The notes under the pieces were generated by a model. The model searched no databases. It was not told the DNA's origin and was given only the letters and a program-made list of their open reading frames with translations. DNA of 64,000 nt, from positions 1 to 64,000 of the forward strand of contig JAJIRX010000677.1 of NCBI GenBank assembly GCA_023853785.1. The letters are read 5' to 3'. Source of the stretch: Psilocybe azurescens (taxonomy: Eukaryota > Basidiomycota > Agaricomycetes > Agaricales > Agrocybaceae). How positions within the stretch are numbered: the stretch's first letter is position 1; the number at the start of each line of letters is the position of its first letter. Below are positions 1-13,042 of the stretch, piece by piece. Both the position numbers and the translations under genes were made by a program.

Positions 1-3000
1 GCGATCAGCGGCCCCCTGATCCCGAGATTTTGAACACCAAGCCGGAGGAGGGAGCCATTTCAAATATTGATTCCGAGCACTTTCAAAGTCAACTTTGTTG
101 CGTATCTATAGAAGCTCGGACCCAATATCACTATTCTGGACTCCAACAAAGTGATCAGCACCATTAAGCCAGATTAGATCCAGCGGAGCAGACTTCTGGG
201 TGGGTCTTATTTTATTTATAGTTAGATAAATGTTAGTGGTTACTACTGGTAGCGAGAGGGCCCGGCGCGAATGGGGACAGGGGCTTTTAAATTCTGCTTG
301 CAGTGGATCAGTCCCAGTACAGTCTATCAAAAGAGGTGGCAGATGGCGAGAAGACTCGCACAAATAGTGCCTGGTACGTGCCACACACGGCGTACCTGGG
401 ACTCAGAAGGCAGGAGCAGTCTTTATCTATGACATAGCACTGGCGGCTGGTGGTCGTGCGAGTGCGAGAAGAAAATCATTGTTAAAGCTACCCCCCTTCC
501 ATCTTTTTTTTTTGGAAGCTCGTAAGGAAAGCATGGTACCGTTGATGACGATAGCAAACATAACGGAGAAGTAGGAGCAAAGGCGGTGCGTGCGCGTGCG
601 CGTTTCCACTGTGTGAGTCTTCTGTACACGTTGAAAGAGAAGAGGGGACGACAGAGTCGGACTCGAGTTCAGTTCGTGGATGGTGATAGGACCTGGGGTA
701 ACTGAGCTAGGTTAATCCTATCTTTACCTTTACTTTACTAAGCTAGGTAGCTGGAAGCGCATAATATTTGAATCGTCGTCGATAGACGGCCTATAAGCAC
801 TAATTAGTGGTGTGTATGTAAGTAGGAACGTTCAAGTTGCGTCGAAGGGAAGAGAAAAAAAGAAATATCACACACGAAATTAGAATGTGATAAAATACGA
901 CTTCTTTGGCAGATATTCCAAAGCTCAAACCCTTGAAATAGTACTTCGCCAGACACAGATAAACAGACGGGCAGAGATCGGTGCGCTGATCTTTACGATT
1001 GAGAAAAGTGCTATCTATTATAATAGTATGATAATGCTCAGCTTCACATGGCGGTTCCACGGGTCTAGAGCAACGTGAAGCTTCAAGTTAAGTCAAGTTA
1101 TGTTCGAAATAAAATATGCTCTAAGTAATTAGGTGAACGTCATGGACGACTGCCTTCCTTTCTTCACTCCAGGCGATCATGCATTTCAATTTCAGTGGGA
1201 GGTCGGGAATAGAATAGAATAGAAGGCGGCAGATAGAAGGTCCCATGGAGTTGCCAGCGATCACCGCACAACCACACCTACTTAGTATTCTAGAGGTGAA
1301 AGAGAAAAAACAGCAGTAATCTCCGCTGACTGCTGACGTGCACTTCATCGTCACCGTTTACGAGGCGGAGGCCCTCCGGTGTCCGCAAATATTTCTAAGC
1401 ACCATGTATATGATATATTCCGGGACGTAAGCACGCCCGGCTGACTCCTGACTAACCGAATGAATTGCTTGCTTGAATGTATGCCTGTAGTGTCCAAGCA
1501 CCAGAGTTTGATGGATCCTATGCTATGTGGTCCCAGACAAAGGGTACCGGGCACGTCGCGCGTCGCGTTGCGGTGCAGCGTGGTTGGTTGCGGCCCGGGT
1601 TAACGTGTGGTTGCGCGATGCAATGCGATGCGTTGCGTTGTGGGTACCGGTAGTAATTGTGGGCGCTGAGAACATTGTGCATATTTGGGAAATGTCCGGA
1701 CGGGGCGTTGGACGAATGGAGCAAGGCCTTCATGCACTTTAAGTTTGAAATTGAGGGTCAGTTCCATGGATGTCAATGGAGCTGGCGCCGGGCGGGGGCC
1801 GAGGCCGGGGTGTTTGGGGAAAGGGAAATGGTCCTCGTTACTAATTTACTTAGTTGTGCAGTGGTAACGTGTTTACTCGGTCTGTATTTGTATGCAGCTC
1901 TGAATATATTGCTGCGGATTGATATCTGAAACCTAACTTACTGGGGATTTGAGATTTGAATCAGGACATATTTAAAGTGGATATGTTCTGCAGCATACCT
2001 TACAGGGCGCGACCTGCCCTGTGAATTAGAAATATGCTGCCAGTGTGCGGCATGCTGGAACACTGCCAGAGATGCTTTTTGCTGAGTGTAGGGTCCAGAC
2101 CCGTGGTAGTACTAGAATATATCTGTGAACTTCTTACGAATGATGTATTCGCACACTGACGTCTAATTTATTTAAAGTCTGCAGTGAAGATCTAGTAGAC
2201 TTATCGCATCATGGGATCCGCTAACCAGAGTTCTAATCGCAAGCTTCTTGGGTTTCTATGTTTCTTCGGGAATTGGCGAACAGATGGAAGGGCAGGAGAA
2301 CGATGATTGACTGGAGTTTATGTTGTCTGTTGGGCCAATTATAAAGGCATGCTTCAAAAGTCGTTCGACTGTTGAACCAAGATGCGTTGCATGGCGCGAA
2401 TTGGAAGAAACATACTTAGGTACTTACTTACTTTAGGTGAGCAGTTCTAGAAAGCGTGAATCATTCGGGCTTGGTATTTCGAGAGGTTGCTGATCGCCGT
2501 CTACTCCTACTACTTATGGAGCAGCTTAAATATATGGCCTGGCATGAGTACAGCGCTATCTCCTCACCTTGCGAGCTCTCGGCGTCGGCATTGGGCGTTC
2601 TTTGACTTGAAGGGTAGGCGGGCGATGCGAAAGAAGGAGAAAGTGTGATTTATCAATAGCCATACGGCTTCCAATCCCTTGTTATAAGCTTATCAGTTGC
2701 TGTCAGCGTTGGCATTAGTTCAGTCATGGCACGGCCGCCTTTGAGCATCTGACAGACCCAATACTAGCAACGGTATTGCACTAGATGATATCAATTACAC
2801 GGAACATGAGCGTCGTTAGAGAAGAAGATACTGCAGCACACCCGTGAGCTTCGGGGTGCATCTTCTCTCTAGCTCCATGCCTATTTCACGGTAACACCCG
2901 CGCTCTGCTATCTTTTGAAATTCGGAAAAATCTTGAACAGCTTACCCTTCCTTTAAGCTCAACGCTTACCATTGTCGTAACATCAGCCGTACACTTTTCA

Positions 3001-6000
3001 AATTCCTGTGCCAGTGTCAGATAGGAATGGACATTATGCGGAGGATACACTTCTCCTTCAATAGAGACCTATTAATACTGTGACTCTTTCTCCGGCATTG
3101 TATACAATATGAAATTATGGCCTCTCATCCAGAATTCGAATGTCCGTTGAATGAGCCCAGTGGCCCCTGTCAGTGCCAGCCGTTGTTCAGGCACTTGGCG
3201 TGGCGGCCTGTTCGGCTATCATTTATGATCGATCTAAATTCGGGTATTACCGCCACGGGAGCAATAAAGGTGTTCCGTTCATTGTCGTTCGGCTTGTCCC
3301 GTTATCCTTCAAGTTCGACACCCTCGTTGCATACCTCTTCCTACTCTTTGCGACTTACCAAAGGCTCTAGTGCTATTCGTTGATCGCACATATGAGTGGA
3401 TGTATTCTGCTGTAACCTCCATGGAATCTTAGAGTGGAGCTGCCTGAGTCCAGATCTTTTCATAGCCTTGTTCAAGACTGTTGGAACATTCTACGACGGA
3501 TGTGTGTAGTCGCGCTAAGGCTAAAGGTGTGCTCGTTGAACCCCACCGTATCTTCCATCCGCGCTGAACTATCATGTAGTCGTAAAAAGAAGATGGTGGC
3601 GTCTTGAATTCCAAATCAAAAAATGAACCCCAAAGCAAGGTTTTTCTTTTCAATTTTCGTTATACTTTATGTTGAGTCAAGGATCTCAGTACGATGGCGA
3701 CAATTGGAACTACTTGGCTTCGCTTCTGGATGCTTCTGACTCTTGACCTCCGTACAGCGTTCTAAGATTGGATGGCAATTGCCATGATCACGAAACGTTC
3801 GCGGCTCACGTCAACGGGATACCATTTCCCCATTCCTTACTTTCCATCTTTCCATTTGGTCGCCCCTACACACAGGCGCGGCATAAAGGTCCTCGGCTTT
3901 GCCTTGGGTCAACGCTCGTGTTGTAAAAGACATGCTTTTTTGTAGGTTGGATCCCAGTTTAAAACTTGGTGGGGCTTGTGGCACACCTAGTCGCTGAACT
4001 AGTCGCAAGTTCGGTATTCACCTCGGCATTCCTCACATTGACTGGGGTACGAGGTCGATCCTTCCGTCTCGTCGTCTGCAGACCGAATGGTGTTTGCGGC
4101 AGGTTCTTCCCGCCTGTCTGAGACTGCTCATTTTTAGTGCTCGTTCCTTGCCATATGTTCGACGCACAAGCCATGATCGGGGCCGAGTGCCAGTGGGAAC
4201 ACCCCGATTCTTTGACAATGATCATCCACTACCCATGTCGAAAAATTGAATCAAAGTTGAGAGTTCGACACGGCCGAAATGATTGTGCCGCTGCTTGATT
4301 TGTAAGGCTTAGGTTCGGCAGCCAGCTCACATTTTCGTTCCCGCCCGATGCTAGCCTTCTTTAGGTCGCTGGAAGCTCGTACCAGACGGAGACGGAGATT
4401 GGACCACGACGTTTCTGGGGATTTCATTTCGACGCAGAGTGCCGTGTCGACTTTGATGTGTATGCGTAATAGCCGAGAGACGGCCTTTAATTGGCATGAC
4501 GGCATCATGCCATAGAGTCTGAACTCTTGTGCAATCATCTCGAATTTCCATTCGCCTTTCAGTATTCTCGAAACCCAACGATATCGCTTTGGTATGTCGA
4601 ATCAGTGCCTGGGAGCCCCTACGGACTGAGTCCACACCTTGACTACTTGGCTCTCGAGATTACTTCCTCTGCGTATGAACGAATGCCTTCCTTGATCGTA
4701 CTCGTACTGAAGAATGGTAAGCATCTGTTATGTGTTAATTATACAACATGTATTGACGTAGTCGAGATAGATGTTTGGGATGTAAAGCCGTAATGAAATC
4801 AAAGAATTTTCCTCTAGACATACATATTGATTCACACGAAATGTTCCTTTCGCATGCTAAGTAAGAGCCTATGATCTATTCCACACGGTGACTGATAGGT
4901 CTACATCCGAGGCCGTCGCCTCTTTGTGTACCCCGAAATATAGGGTCTGTTTCGTAGCAAGCGTTGGCTTGTTTGTATCGCTTCTGAATTTCCGAAAGTG
5001 TTTTATGACATGCTTCAAGCTTCACCCACTTCTCGTCTCTGGCTGACTAATTCTAACACCACGCAAATTGAGTTGACCTGTTTGTCGGGTATCAAAAGCA
5101 TTCTGCACGGCTGCGTATATCGGACAGTGCAGCGTGATTAAATGACATGTCGCCGATACTTTTGGTCGGGAAAAACGAGGATTCTATGAAAAACATGTGC
5201 GTCTAATATCCATCGCTCCATCAGAAATGACCTACCCAGATAAAAATGTTCACAAAACAGTTCTCTGCCCTGTGGTGGGCTGTGGGTGAAACCTATTCTT
5301 ACTACCTTCACCTTCCCCGGGAAAGGTCATACACATGTAGGCTATCTTTTGCTTTTTCATAAATTTGTGATGAACGACCACGATTTCAACTTTCGACTCG
5401 ACCGTTCCATTTTAGTAGTTCGAACTGGATCGTGAGCTCGTATACACGGTTTTGATTAATAAGTGCATTTCGTACTGGTTTACGGACGTCGCACTTCCGA
5501 CCAACGGCGTATTGACGAAAGTGGATAATGACTTTATGAATTTTGCCAGGTTCGTCCTCTCTATGGAACATTTTGTTATGCTAGCTGCAATCCCTCTTGA
5601 GAGGGAATGTACGGTTTCAGCATACCAGTCGGCCATGGTAATACTATGCTGCAGTCTACATTGATGATTTGGCGATATCTTACATCTTGACATCGCTTCA
5701 TCAAGATCTCATTGGACCCTCTCATGATTCATGTACATGTGGATAACAATTATACTTTGCGTTATAACTGACCCTTTCGGTAGAAAGTTCATTACCCCAA
5801 CTATGTTGATCATGTTGGGGGCAGGGACACGAGAGCACGTTTCTATGAACAGATTGTGATATGGAGTGTATGAACTCTGAACTGGCTCACTAGCCGAGAA
5901 GGCGGACAAAGGGACTATATCCTACCTCCATCCAATAAACTAATGGACCTATCTGTACAGATATCAGTGATGTTTTTGGCATATGTGGTTAGCATTCAGT

Positions 6001-7913
6001 GAAGAACTTCCTATTTTTAATTGTTCATCCACTGATTGAGACATCAGTCAAGTTATTGACGGATGGCTTGACGCAGGGTCGCGCTGTGCTCCTGCATTTG
6101 GTTTCTAATTTTATGCAAACGCGTGTTATTCATATCCTTGAATAATCCACAAGCCCGTACGTTGTTGTTGTTCTCATGGCGTTTCGGTACCTCCACTGGG
6201 TCCGTACTGCTCGGGTAAGAGTATGGTCAAACGACATTGGTACGCCCGCTCGAACCACTTTTTCCGGCCTAGTTGAGAGCTAAGTTTGACTTCTGATGGT
6301 GCAGCGAGTGCATTACTTGGGATTATGGCAATTGCAAAGACCCCGTCTTCTAGAATCGCTTCCGAGCGTGGATGTAAACTGGTACGTAATGTTAAGCACT
6401 GCGAGGCGGCTGCTAACATGCATTCATTTCGCGGCATATGCTTGCAGTCGGCGTATTGATCTTCTATTTGTTTCTAAGCGCTTAGCTTCTTGTTACGTTG
6501 CTCTGTATACAATTTGTGCGTCGGCTGATTGTTAATCAGAGGGATGACGAGCAATATTCTCAGGTACTCGTGCCCTGAATAGGATTTGCAACGGTCGCAA
6601 AATTTGCTCGAATTAACACTTGACGAAACTGCAGGACAACAAGACCTCTGTGCGAATTGACCTACTGGTTGCTTCTTGGTATACTGAGTGCATGCCGGCC
6701 TATCTTAAGCTGCCTGCAGACGTTGCGCGCCGAACTCTCTATCGTCTATTTCCACGTCCATTGTGGGTAACCCATCCCCTCTGTACATTATTCCAAAATT
6801 ATTTATAGCCCATTCACCTTTCAGAGCGCCTTCTCACGAGTCACGACTTTCGTTACCTACCATAGATAACTTACTCGTGGCGATGTCCTCGCCTATGTGC
6901 TATTGAAAATTGCCCAGCGGTGACAACATAATTATTGTTGGCAAGGATCTCATATCTTCCAACGGCATAGAGGTCTAGATGTGGTCTGGACTATGTGGTG
7001 AGCTTCCCATGCTATTGTCGCCCCAACCAATTGATTTGCATTCCAAGCTGAGATATCATGACACGGAGCATTGAAGTTGTGGGCGTTGCGTGTAGAACAC
7101 GCCACCGCCACAGTGTATGGCTCATACTTAATGGGACTATACACCAAATCCTCTCAGTTTTAATGCGCAGAATAGACACTATCTTTTGAATATGTGGAGT
7201 GAATACATATCCTGACTATTGGGCAACATTAGATATATCTGTGTGGCACGTTCGCAGGCCGCGTGAATATTGACACGTTACTTTGGCATGCAAGTTCCCA
7301 AATCTGTCGTTTCCCTTCACGGATTACAGGAAATACTCACCAGAAATTTTCCTGCTAACGGAGACACCCGGTGAGACCCACTTCCTCCAATAGCCCTTGC
7401 ACGTTTCTGAAATGTCCATTTCCCCGTCTTTCAGGTCATGGACGCATGTTCACTGCGATTATTGATGTCTGAGCTTTATTGAGACAAGAACTCAGATTTC
7501 TCCACTTAAGTGGAGCCATAGGGAGAGTGCAGCAGGTACCTCAGATAATCTTCAACGGTCTAGTATGATCTCCATGGCTCCGTGGTTCGGTTCTGTCCAA
7601 GAATAAATCTACCTACAGATTCTCTCATGGTACGAAAAACCTGCAGATATTATTATCTGCACCGTCATCACTGTAAGCGATCGGCGGTGGGCAATTTGTA
7701 CCTCCATTGCAGAGACTGGTAACTAATCATAGCAATTTGGTGATCGCCGTTTGTTCGTACATATCCCAAAAACCACTGGGGTATGGCCAAGCGCATCAAA
7801 GGACTCGCGCCAGTGCGCAGCAGGTCGTTTAGATATTATTAAATAAAATAAGGTACGTCTCTGGGGGTGGGGTAGTAGTGTCTTAAGTTTGAATCAGACA
7901 GCAATCTGATACT
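1..7913. other. Gene-poor region, no supportable gene
   Basis: No open reading frame here shows a recognisable domain, and none can be extended convincingly through plausible splice sites. The longest frames are under 100 codons and overlap on both strands, as expected by chance. A short repetitive GC-rich patch with GCGATGCAATGCGATGC-like units lies at about 1611-1640. A weak reverse-transcriptase-like motif is listed separately at 5654-5680. The stretch may be old repeat-derived DNA; that is inference only. Confidence 0.5.
5600..5700 (+). mobile_element. Possible relic of a Ty1/copia-type reverse transcriptase
   Basis: One frame reads AVYIDDLAIS at 5651-5680, resembling the catalytic YVDD box of Ty1/copia reverse transcriptases, which is usually followed by a short hydrophobic run. 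The frame has a stop codon seven codons upstream and closes soon after. No integrase, RNase H or long terminal repeats are visible to me. If real, it is a heavily decayed fragment; chance resemblance is quite possible. Confidence 0.2.
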
Positions 7914-8450
7914 ATGTCTGCAGCTTCTTCATATCTTAAGGAAGGAATCGTTCTAGGAAAGCACCTGTTTGTCTTGGTCGAGACTGAATCTCTATCACCT
8001 TCCCTCACCTTATTCAAAGTTTATCAGGGATATAGTCATGCCGAAGTTGCAAAAGGTGGATTTTTAGTACGCCATGCTTCCATTTAGGCAAATGATGAAA
8101 GCGATAATGAACATTCCATCGCTCACTGCTTCTATTCTACTTATTTCCAGGCATCAGGCAACATCCCAGTTCTTCGGAATGTTTCCGCCATTCGTGAACT
8201 CGAGTCGTCGGAAGTCTATACTTCGATCTGTTATCTATTCGAGTTCTCGATGGAGCGAACCGTATCAAACACGCTCTCAGTTTGCTTGCCTGGCATCTGA
8301 AGAAGCTCGCGTACAGATTCAGGGAGGACGTACGGGACTTCATAGACTGATGGACAAGTCCAAGGAAGATTCGGGTTTTATATCGATCAAGTGGTTCCTC
8401 GAACCCTGCACCGAGTCTGGATACAGCGTGGAGGATATTTGTGAATAACC
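7914..8450 (+). other. Coding-like stretch, unrecognised, frame broken
   Basis: An ATG at 7914 opens 57 codons ending at a TAG at 8085-8087 (MSAASSYLKEGIVLGKHLFV at the N-terminus). If one base is missing in the ATTTAG stretch, the frame runs on to about 8300 with ordinary amino-acid composition. A third frame is then open to 8448. Given the many single-base length errors elsewhere in the window, this may be a real gene broken by errors. I recognise no family, and a decayed gene or chance cannot be excluded. Confidence 0.22.
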
Positions 8451-10236
8451 AATTGCGGGGGCACTTTGCGCTCGCAAGACACAGCGTTCTGCACGCCACG
8501 GCCACCGTGACCTCTCATTTTTCCCAGGTATGTTCTTGTACACCTCGACATCTACCCCACTTACAGTAATCAGCTCTAGCAGCTGATCTGCTAATCTCTC
8601 AACTGAGTGGCCCTGAGTCGCATGCAAACTCCCCAAGGGTCCCGATAAATTAACGCCGGTCCACCTGTTTATCCCAAATTATGCACATCTCGAACCCGAA
8701 GGCTTAGTTAAGCCAGACCGTTTTGATTGCTTTCTGGTATGTTATGCGTATATTCTGCGGCTTTTATCGAAGGTTCACTCACTGACAGGTATGAAATTAG
8801 CATTGTTGATGTAGCCGATTCACACATCCACGATTAATACAATCGAGACTGATATGTCTTTGTATCATCAATCAGAACATTCTGACGAAAAATATCAACC
8901 ACATATATCTTTCAAGTAGCAAGGCCCTCGTGTTCATCTGCTTTCCCATGTCGAAGCTGTTTGTGTACTCGAAACGGATATCAAAATTCTAGGTATAAGT
9001 ACTCGAGAAGTCACGCCAAGGCCAAAACTCGATGAGATTGTGTTGCCGGTTTGCAGTTTGGAGGAACATCACTAATGGTGATCAGACAATGCGCGTTAGC
9101 AACCTAATAGGTTCGCGGGAGAAGCGATCGGCTTTCTGAGCTGATTTTCCCCCCCTCCCCCCTTTTTAGTCGTTTTCCACATGCTACAGTGTCGGACTGA
9201 GCAGCGGATGATCAGTACTGTCAATGTTTTTCGTGATCTGTACTCGTCTTCAAGTCTCCCAATATAAATGCACAATAGGCAATATCTATCCATTCCTGTG
9301 GTCGCGACCTGCCGAAACGGTTTAGTCTGGTGGCATGAAAGCCTTGACACTTGTCTTTCTCGTAGTGAACAGGGTCTGTTTTGATACACTCTAACCAAAT
9401 TTCCATAGCTCGGACGATGGCGCACCCAAATCAGATCGACCAAACTAATTAGCATCAACTTGCGAGCTCCGCCTTTGAACTTGAAGTTTGAACGTTATTT
9501 GAACCTTGCTCGTGTGCAAGGTACTTACTTATTTATTGTAACTTCAACACCAACTTCTGAGAAAATGAGTTTAGGATTTATCCAGTTGATGACAACCTTG
9601 CTACTTTCATATGGTAGCGTTTTATATGTTTTAAACTTTGATTCTCTCGATGACGTTTCGAGACGTCCATGAGCGAATGTAATAGCATCATTCTCCGGTA
9701 TCCATCCTCGAGTCTATTCAAAAGTCATTCAAATCATACCCTTTTGGTAGATTGGCAAGTGGTAGAACATGTGTTTATCTGCCTGTACTCACCTACTTTA
9801 CAATATCTAGTCGATTCTATCAATAGGAACCTCCTCCTAAAAAGTCATTGGAATTTAGAAATTGATGTCAAATTCTCGTCTTCCTCGGCGAACGATTCGG
9901 GCCGGTGTTACATGTAACAGGCGCCACCGGTGTCGCATTGAGTATAGAGTTTTGACTTAACCAATCAATTATATCTCCTGGGCTGCTTTGGCAATAAAAA
10001 AAGTGAGTATATGCGCTTTCTAATGGTCTTTCCTGACAATTTTGGTCCAGAAAGAAACACATTTTGTGTCGGTCATCTGGGACAATATCCCAGTTTGGGA
10101 AGAAGTTGTCCCTAAATGGAATGTGATTTTTGGAATTTCACAGAAGATGTCAACCCCGACGTTGTATAAAATATGAAAATTCTCCTCAACGCTCCTTACT
10201 CTTTACCACCACAATCTTCCTCCCTCTCCCTCTTCA
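8451..10236. other. Intergenic, nothing identified
   Basis: No supportable gene is visible. A CT-rich stretch at about 10190-10235 directly precedes the ATG of the PUF gene and looks like a fungal promoter/5-prime UTR pyrimidine tract. Confidence 0.4.
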
Positions 10237-13042
10237 ATGGACCATTCTGCAGACTCTCAGCAGTATATCTCTGCGTACGATCCCAATCCGCCTCGCTCAC
10301 GACAACCCTCAGGCCTCTTGGGGTCTATTTGGGCACCGCAACCGCAGCCTTCAGAGACGACATGGCCGAGGACCCTCGACTCGTTCTCTAGGAGTCGCTG
10401 GAGAAAGAGGCAGAGCAATCTGATCGCGCTGATATCTGCAACCATGGTTTACAGCCGTTCATCAGTCGCGAGGACATTTTCGGACCTCCCCAGCCATCTC
10501 AGATGATATCTAAAGAAATTGGGAGCCATCGGAGATGGCAGGAAAAAACAGTCCCGAATTTAGCGACAAGGTTTGTCAATTTTCCTATTTTTTACTTCCG
10601 ATAAAGCACTTCTTATTTCTACTTTACAGCATGTCGAACAGCTCCTCCGTACGCTGAATCTCAACTCGCCGGCTCCTTTTGGCCATAACAGGCCCTCACC
10701 TTTAGCTGTGAACGTCGAGAACTCATCAAGCTCCCCGGACTTCTCTCCAGCTTCGGTCTCTTCAGCCCTTCTAACTCCGACTGATCTTTCGCCCACCGGA
10801 AGGTCCTTCGACTCTGTTAAACTTCACTCTCCTTACGAAGCCAGTCATGCAGTCCATCAATTTGTCGGTCACCCAGCGTTCATTTTTGAGAGTAACTCTC
10901 CGGGAAAACCTCAGGAACGTCTGACCCCAAATTTCCCTTCATCTCGCCAACCTTTGGTACATCTGAACCATGCTCGTCAAGTTCCTCATTCTACCATGCC
11001 GTTCTTCGAGCCGTTTACAGAGGCTGCTACACCTGGACCTACAATTCAAAACCATGCACAAGTATCAAGTCCCGCCGACGTGGCGAACTCTTATTACAGC
11101 TCTCCGCCTGCCCGGCGTGTTGACCATATGCGTCTTCCGGCTATGGATTGGCGATTGAACCAAGGTCACCAGCCTCCACCTCCTCCCTGACTGGCGTCAT
11201 GCAAGCGACAAAGCTGTTCCGGATTTTAAGCCGAATGTTACTCAAAACCAAGAAGAGCCTTTGCGATCATCTTTTCCTTATCAACAGTCAACTACCTCTC
11301 AGTCGTTTCAGAATTCTCATGAAGTGAGATTTACTGTTGTTGTTTTTTCTGCGACCGAAGTTCATATATGCGCGTTTCTAGCCGATAAATTTTCTATCCT
11401 TGCTTCATCCTTCGTCATCTCCCCCATACCACGTCTTCGTCGCTCGTATTATAAAATCGTCTGATCAACAAGCTTCCATTTTCTTGCAACAGAAACTGAA
11501 AGTCGCTGATCTAGAGGAAAGAGAAAAAGATCGTCGACGCTATTTGTGCACGCGGATTCGAAATGATGGCTCACCGGTACGTCACACTGCCTTTGGGCTT
11601 TGGGTTGAATTAATCTAGCTTCTTTACCTTTTCAGCTTCGGCAATTGGGCAGTCCAAAGATGTTTGGAGGCCGCTTCCACTGCGAAGGGAGAGAAAAAAA
11701 ATTGTGGCATGTATGAGGTGCGGCAAAGTCGTTATAGAGCATACATTCATCTCAAGCTCTCCGGCAGAGGTCGTATTGTTGACCTGGCAGTAAACTGTTA
11801 TGGATGTCATGTCCTGCAAAAGGCTCTCGACTGTGAGGGAGGATATACGTCTCGTCATTGTTTCTGAGCTGCTTCTTGGGGACCCCGCTCAGACCCTTGT
11901 CAACAAGCATGCTTCTCATGTTTGGAGCAAAGTAAGCTGGGAGATCCATCTCAGCAATGACCTGATATTAACTTGACCGGCGTTGTAGATAATGGAATTA
12001 TCTTGGACGCCACCTGCCCCACCGATTTTTGCTTAGTACGTTTATCTTACCCATTACACTGGTCATCAAAAGGTCTAATGGTCACATCAGCGTCAACAAA
12101 TCCCTGAAGGGTAAATGGGCGTCTTTGGCATGTCACGAAACAGGATCTCTCGTTGTTCAGGTTCGAGGGATTCGAGACAAATCTTTTGCGCGTCTGATGA
12201 TGAATCGAATAGCATGCTTTTGAAAACCTTGAGGCTGATGCCAAGGACGGGATCGTAGACGAGCTGCTCAACCATGGATTCTCTATTTTCAGCGAAGTCA
12301 CGAAGAGTCAATGGGGGTCCTATTGCATCCAACACAGTGAGTCTCTAAGTCTACGTAGTGTAACGCTCCTTTGGATGGTGAAGGTCTCCGTGTATGAACT
12401 TTGGTTGACGTTATGCCCTATTTTAGTTTTAGAACATGGGTCAGAGAAGCATAGACGTATGACTCTAGATCATCTTTTAGACGGGCTACTTGAGTTTGCT
12501 ACAAACGAGCAAGGCGCAAAATCGGTCACGAAAGCATTAAAAGAAGGAGGCGTCGAAACCCTGGATAAGGTTGTTAGGCGTATGTGCGAGCCTGCTAAAG
12601 GGTAAGAATATCCCAAACTTCTATTGCAGATACCTGCGTTTCTAACACCTTCTTATTTCCTTCTCTAGGGCTCGCCGCGCTATGATTGTCGACTTGGCGC
12701 TCTCCGTTACCGGTAGTCAATTGATTGCCAGCGTCTTACCGACGGTACGTCGCAACCTTTTGGGTCCTTTACAATGTCTCTTATGGATGAGTAGGCCGAC
12801 AAAGACCAACGCGCGCTTCTTTATGAATGCATTCGAGGTCATATCGTGACTCTGAGGGGATGCAAAACTGGTTCCAAAGTGATCTGGCTCTTGTAGGTTA
12901 CCCTTGCTTATGCTCCTTTGTGTTTTCGACGCTAAATTACGGATGTTTCTTAAGCGACAGAATGGCAAGCTCTACCCAAGTCTTCGATTTTGTCGAATTT
13001 GTACTGATTATTTTAACTTAGCGCGCATACTACGGCTATTAA
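10237..13042 (+). CDS. PUF (Pumilio) family RNA-binding protein
   Basis: PUF proteins bind UGUA-type elements in mRNA 3-prime UTRs and repress or localise the messages. The ATG at 10237 starts MDHSADSQQYISAYDPNPPR. A long Ser/Pro-rich, probably disordered N-terminal half follows (10630-11340), then helical repeats: MMAHRFGNWAVQRCLEAAS, AVNCYGCHVLQKALDCEED, KHASHVWSK, ACHETGSLVVQHAFENLE, SQWGSYCIQHILEHGSEKHR, TNEQGAKSVTKALKEGG and GHIVTLRGCKTGSKVIWLF. The C-terminus DRMRAYYGY is reached through a 10-nt exon (12955-12964) and an intron with a GC donor (12965-13021). Other introns include 10571-10629 and about 11719-11769. About six single-base length differences break the frame (near 10388, 10512, 11187, 11526, 11687 and 11838). 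Each sits where neighbouring frames join into a conserved repeat, so I read them as sequencing errors. Confidence 0.85.
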
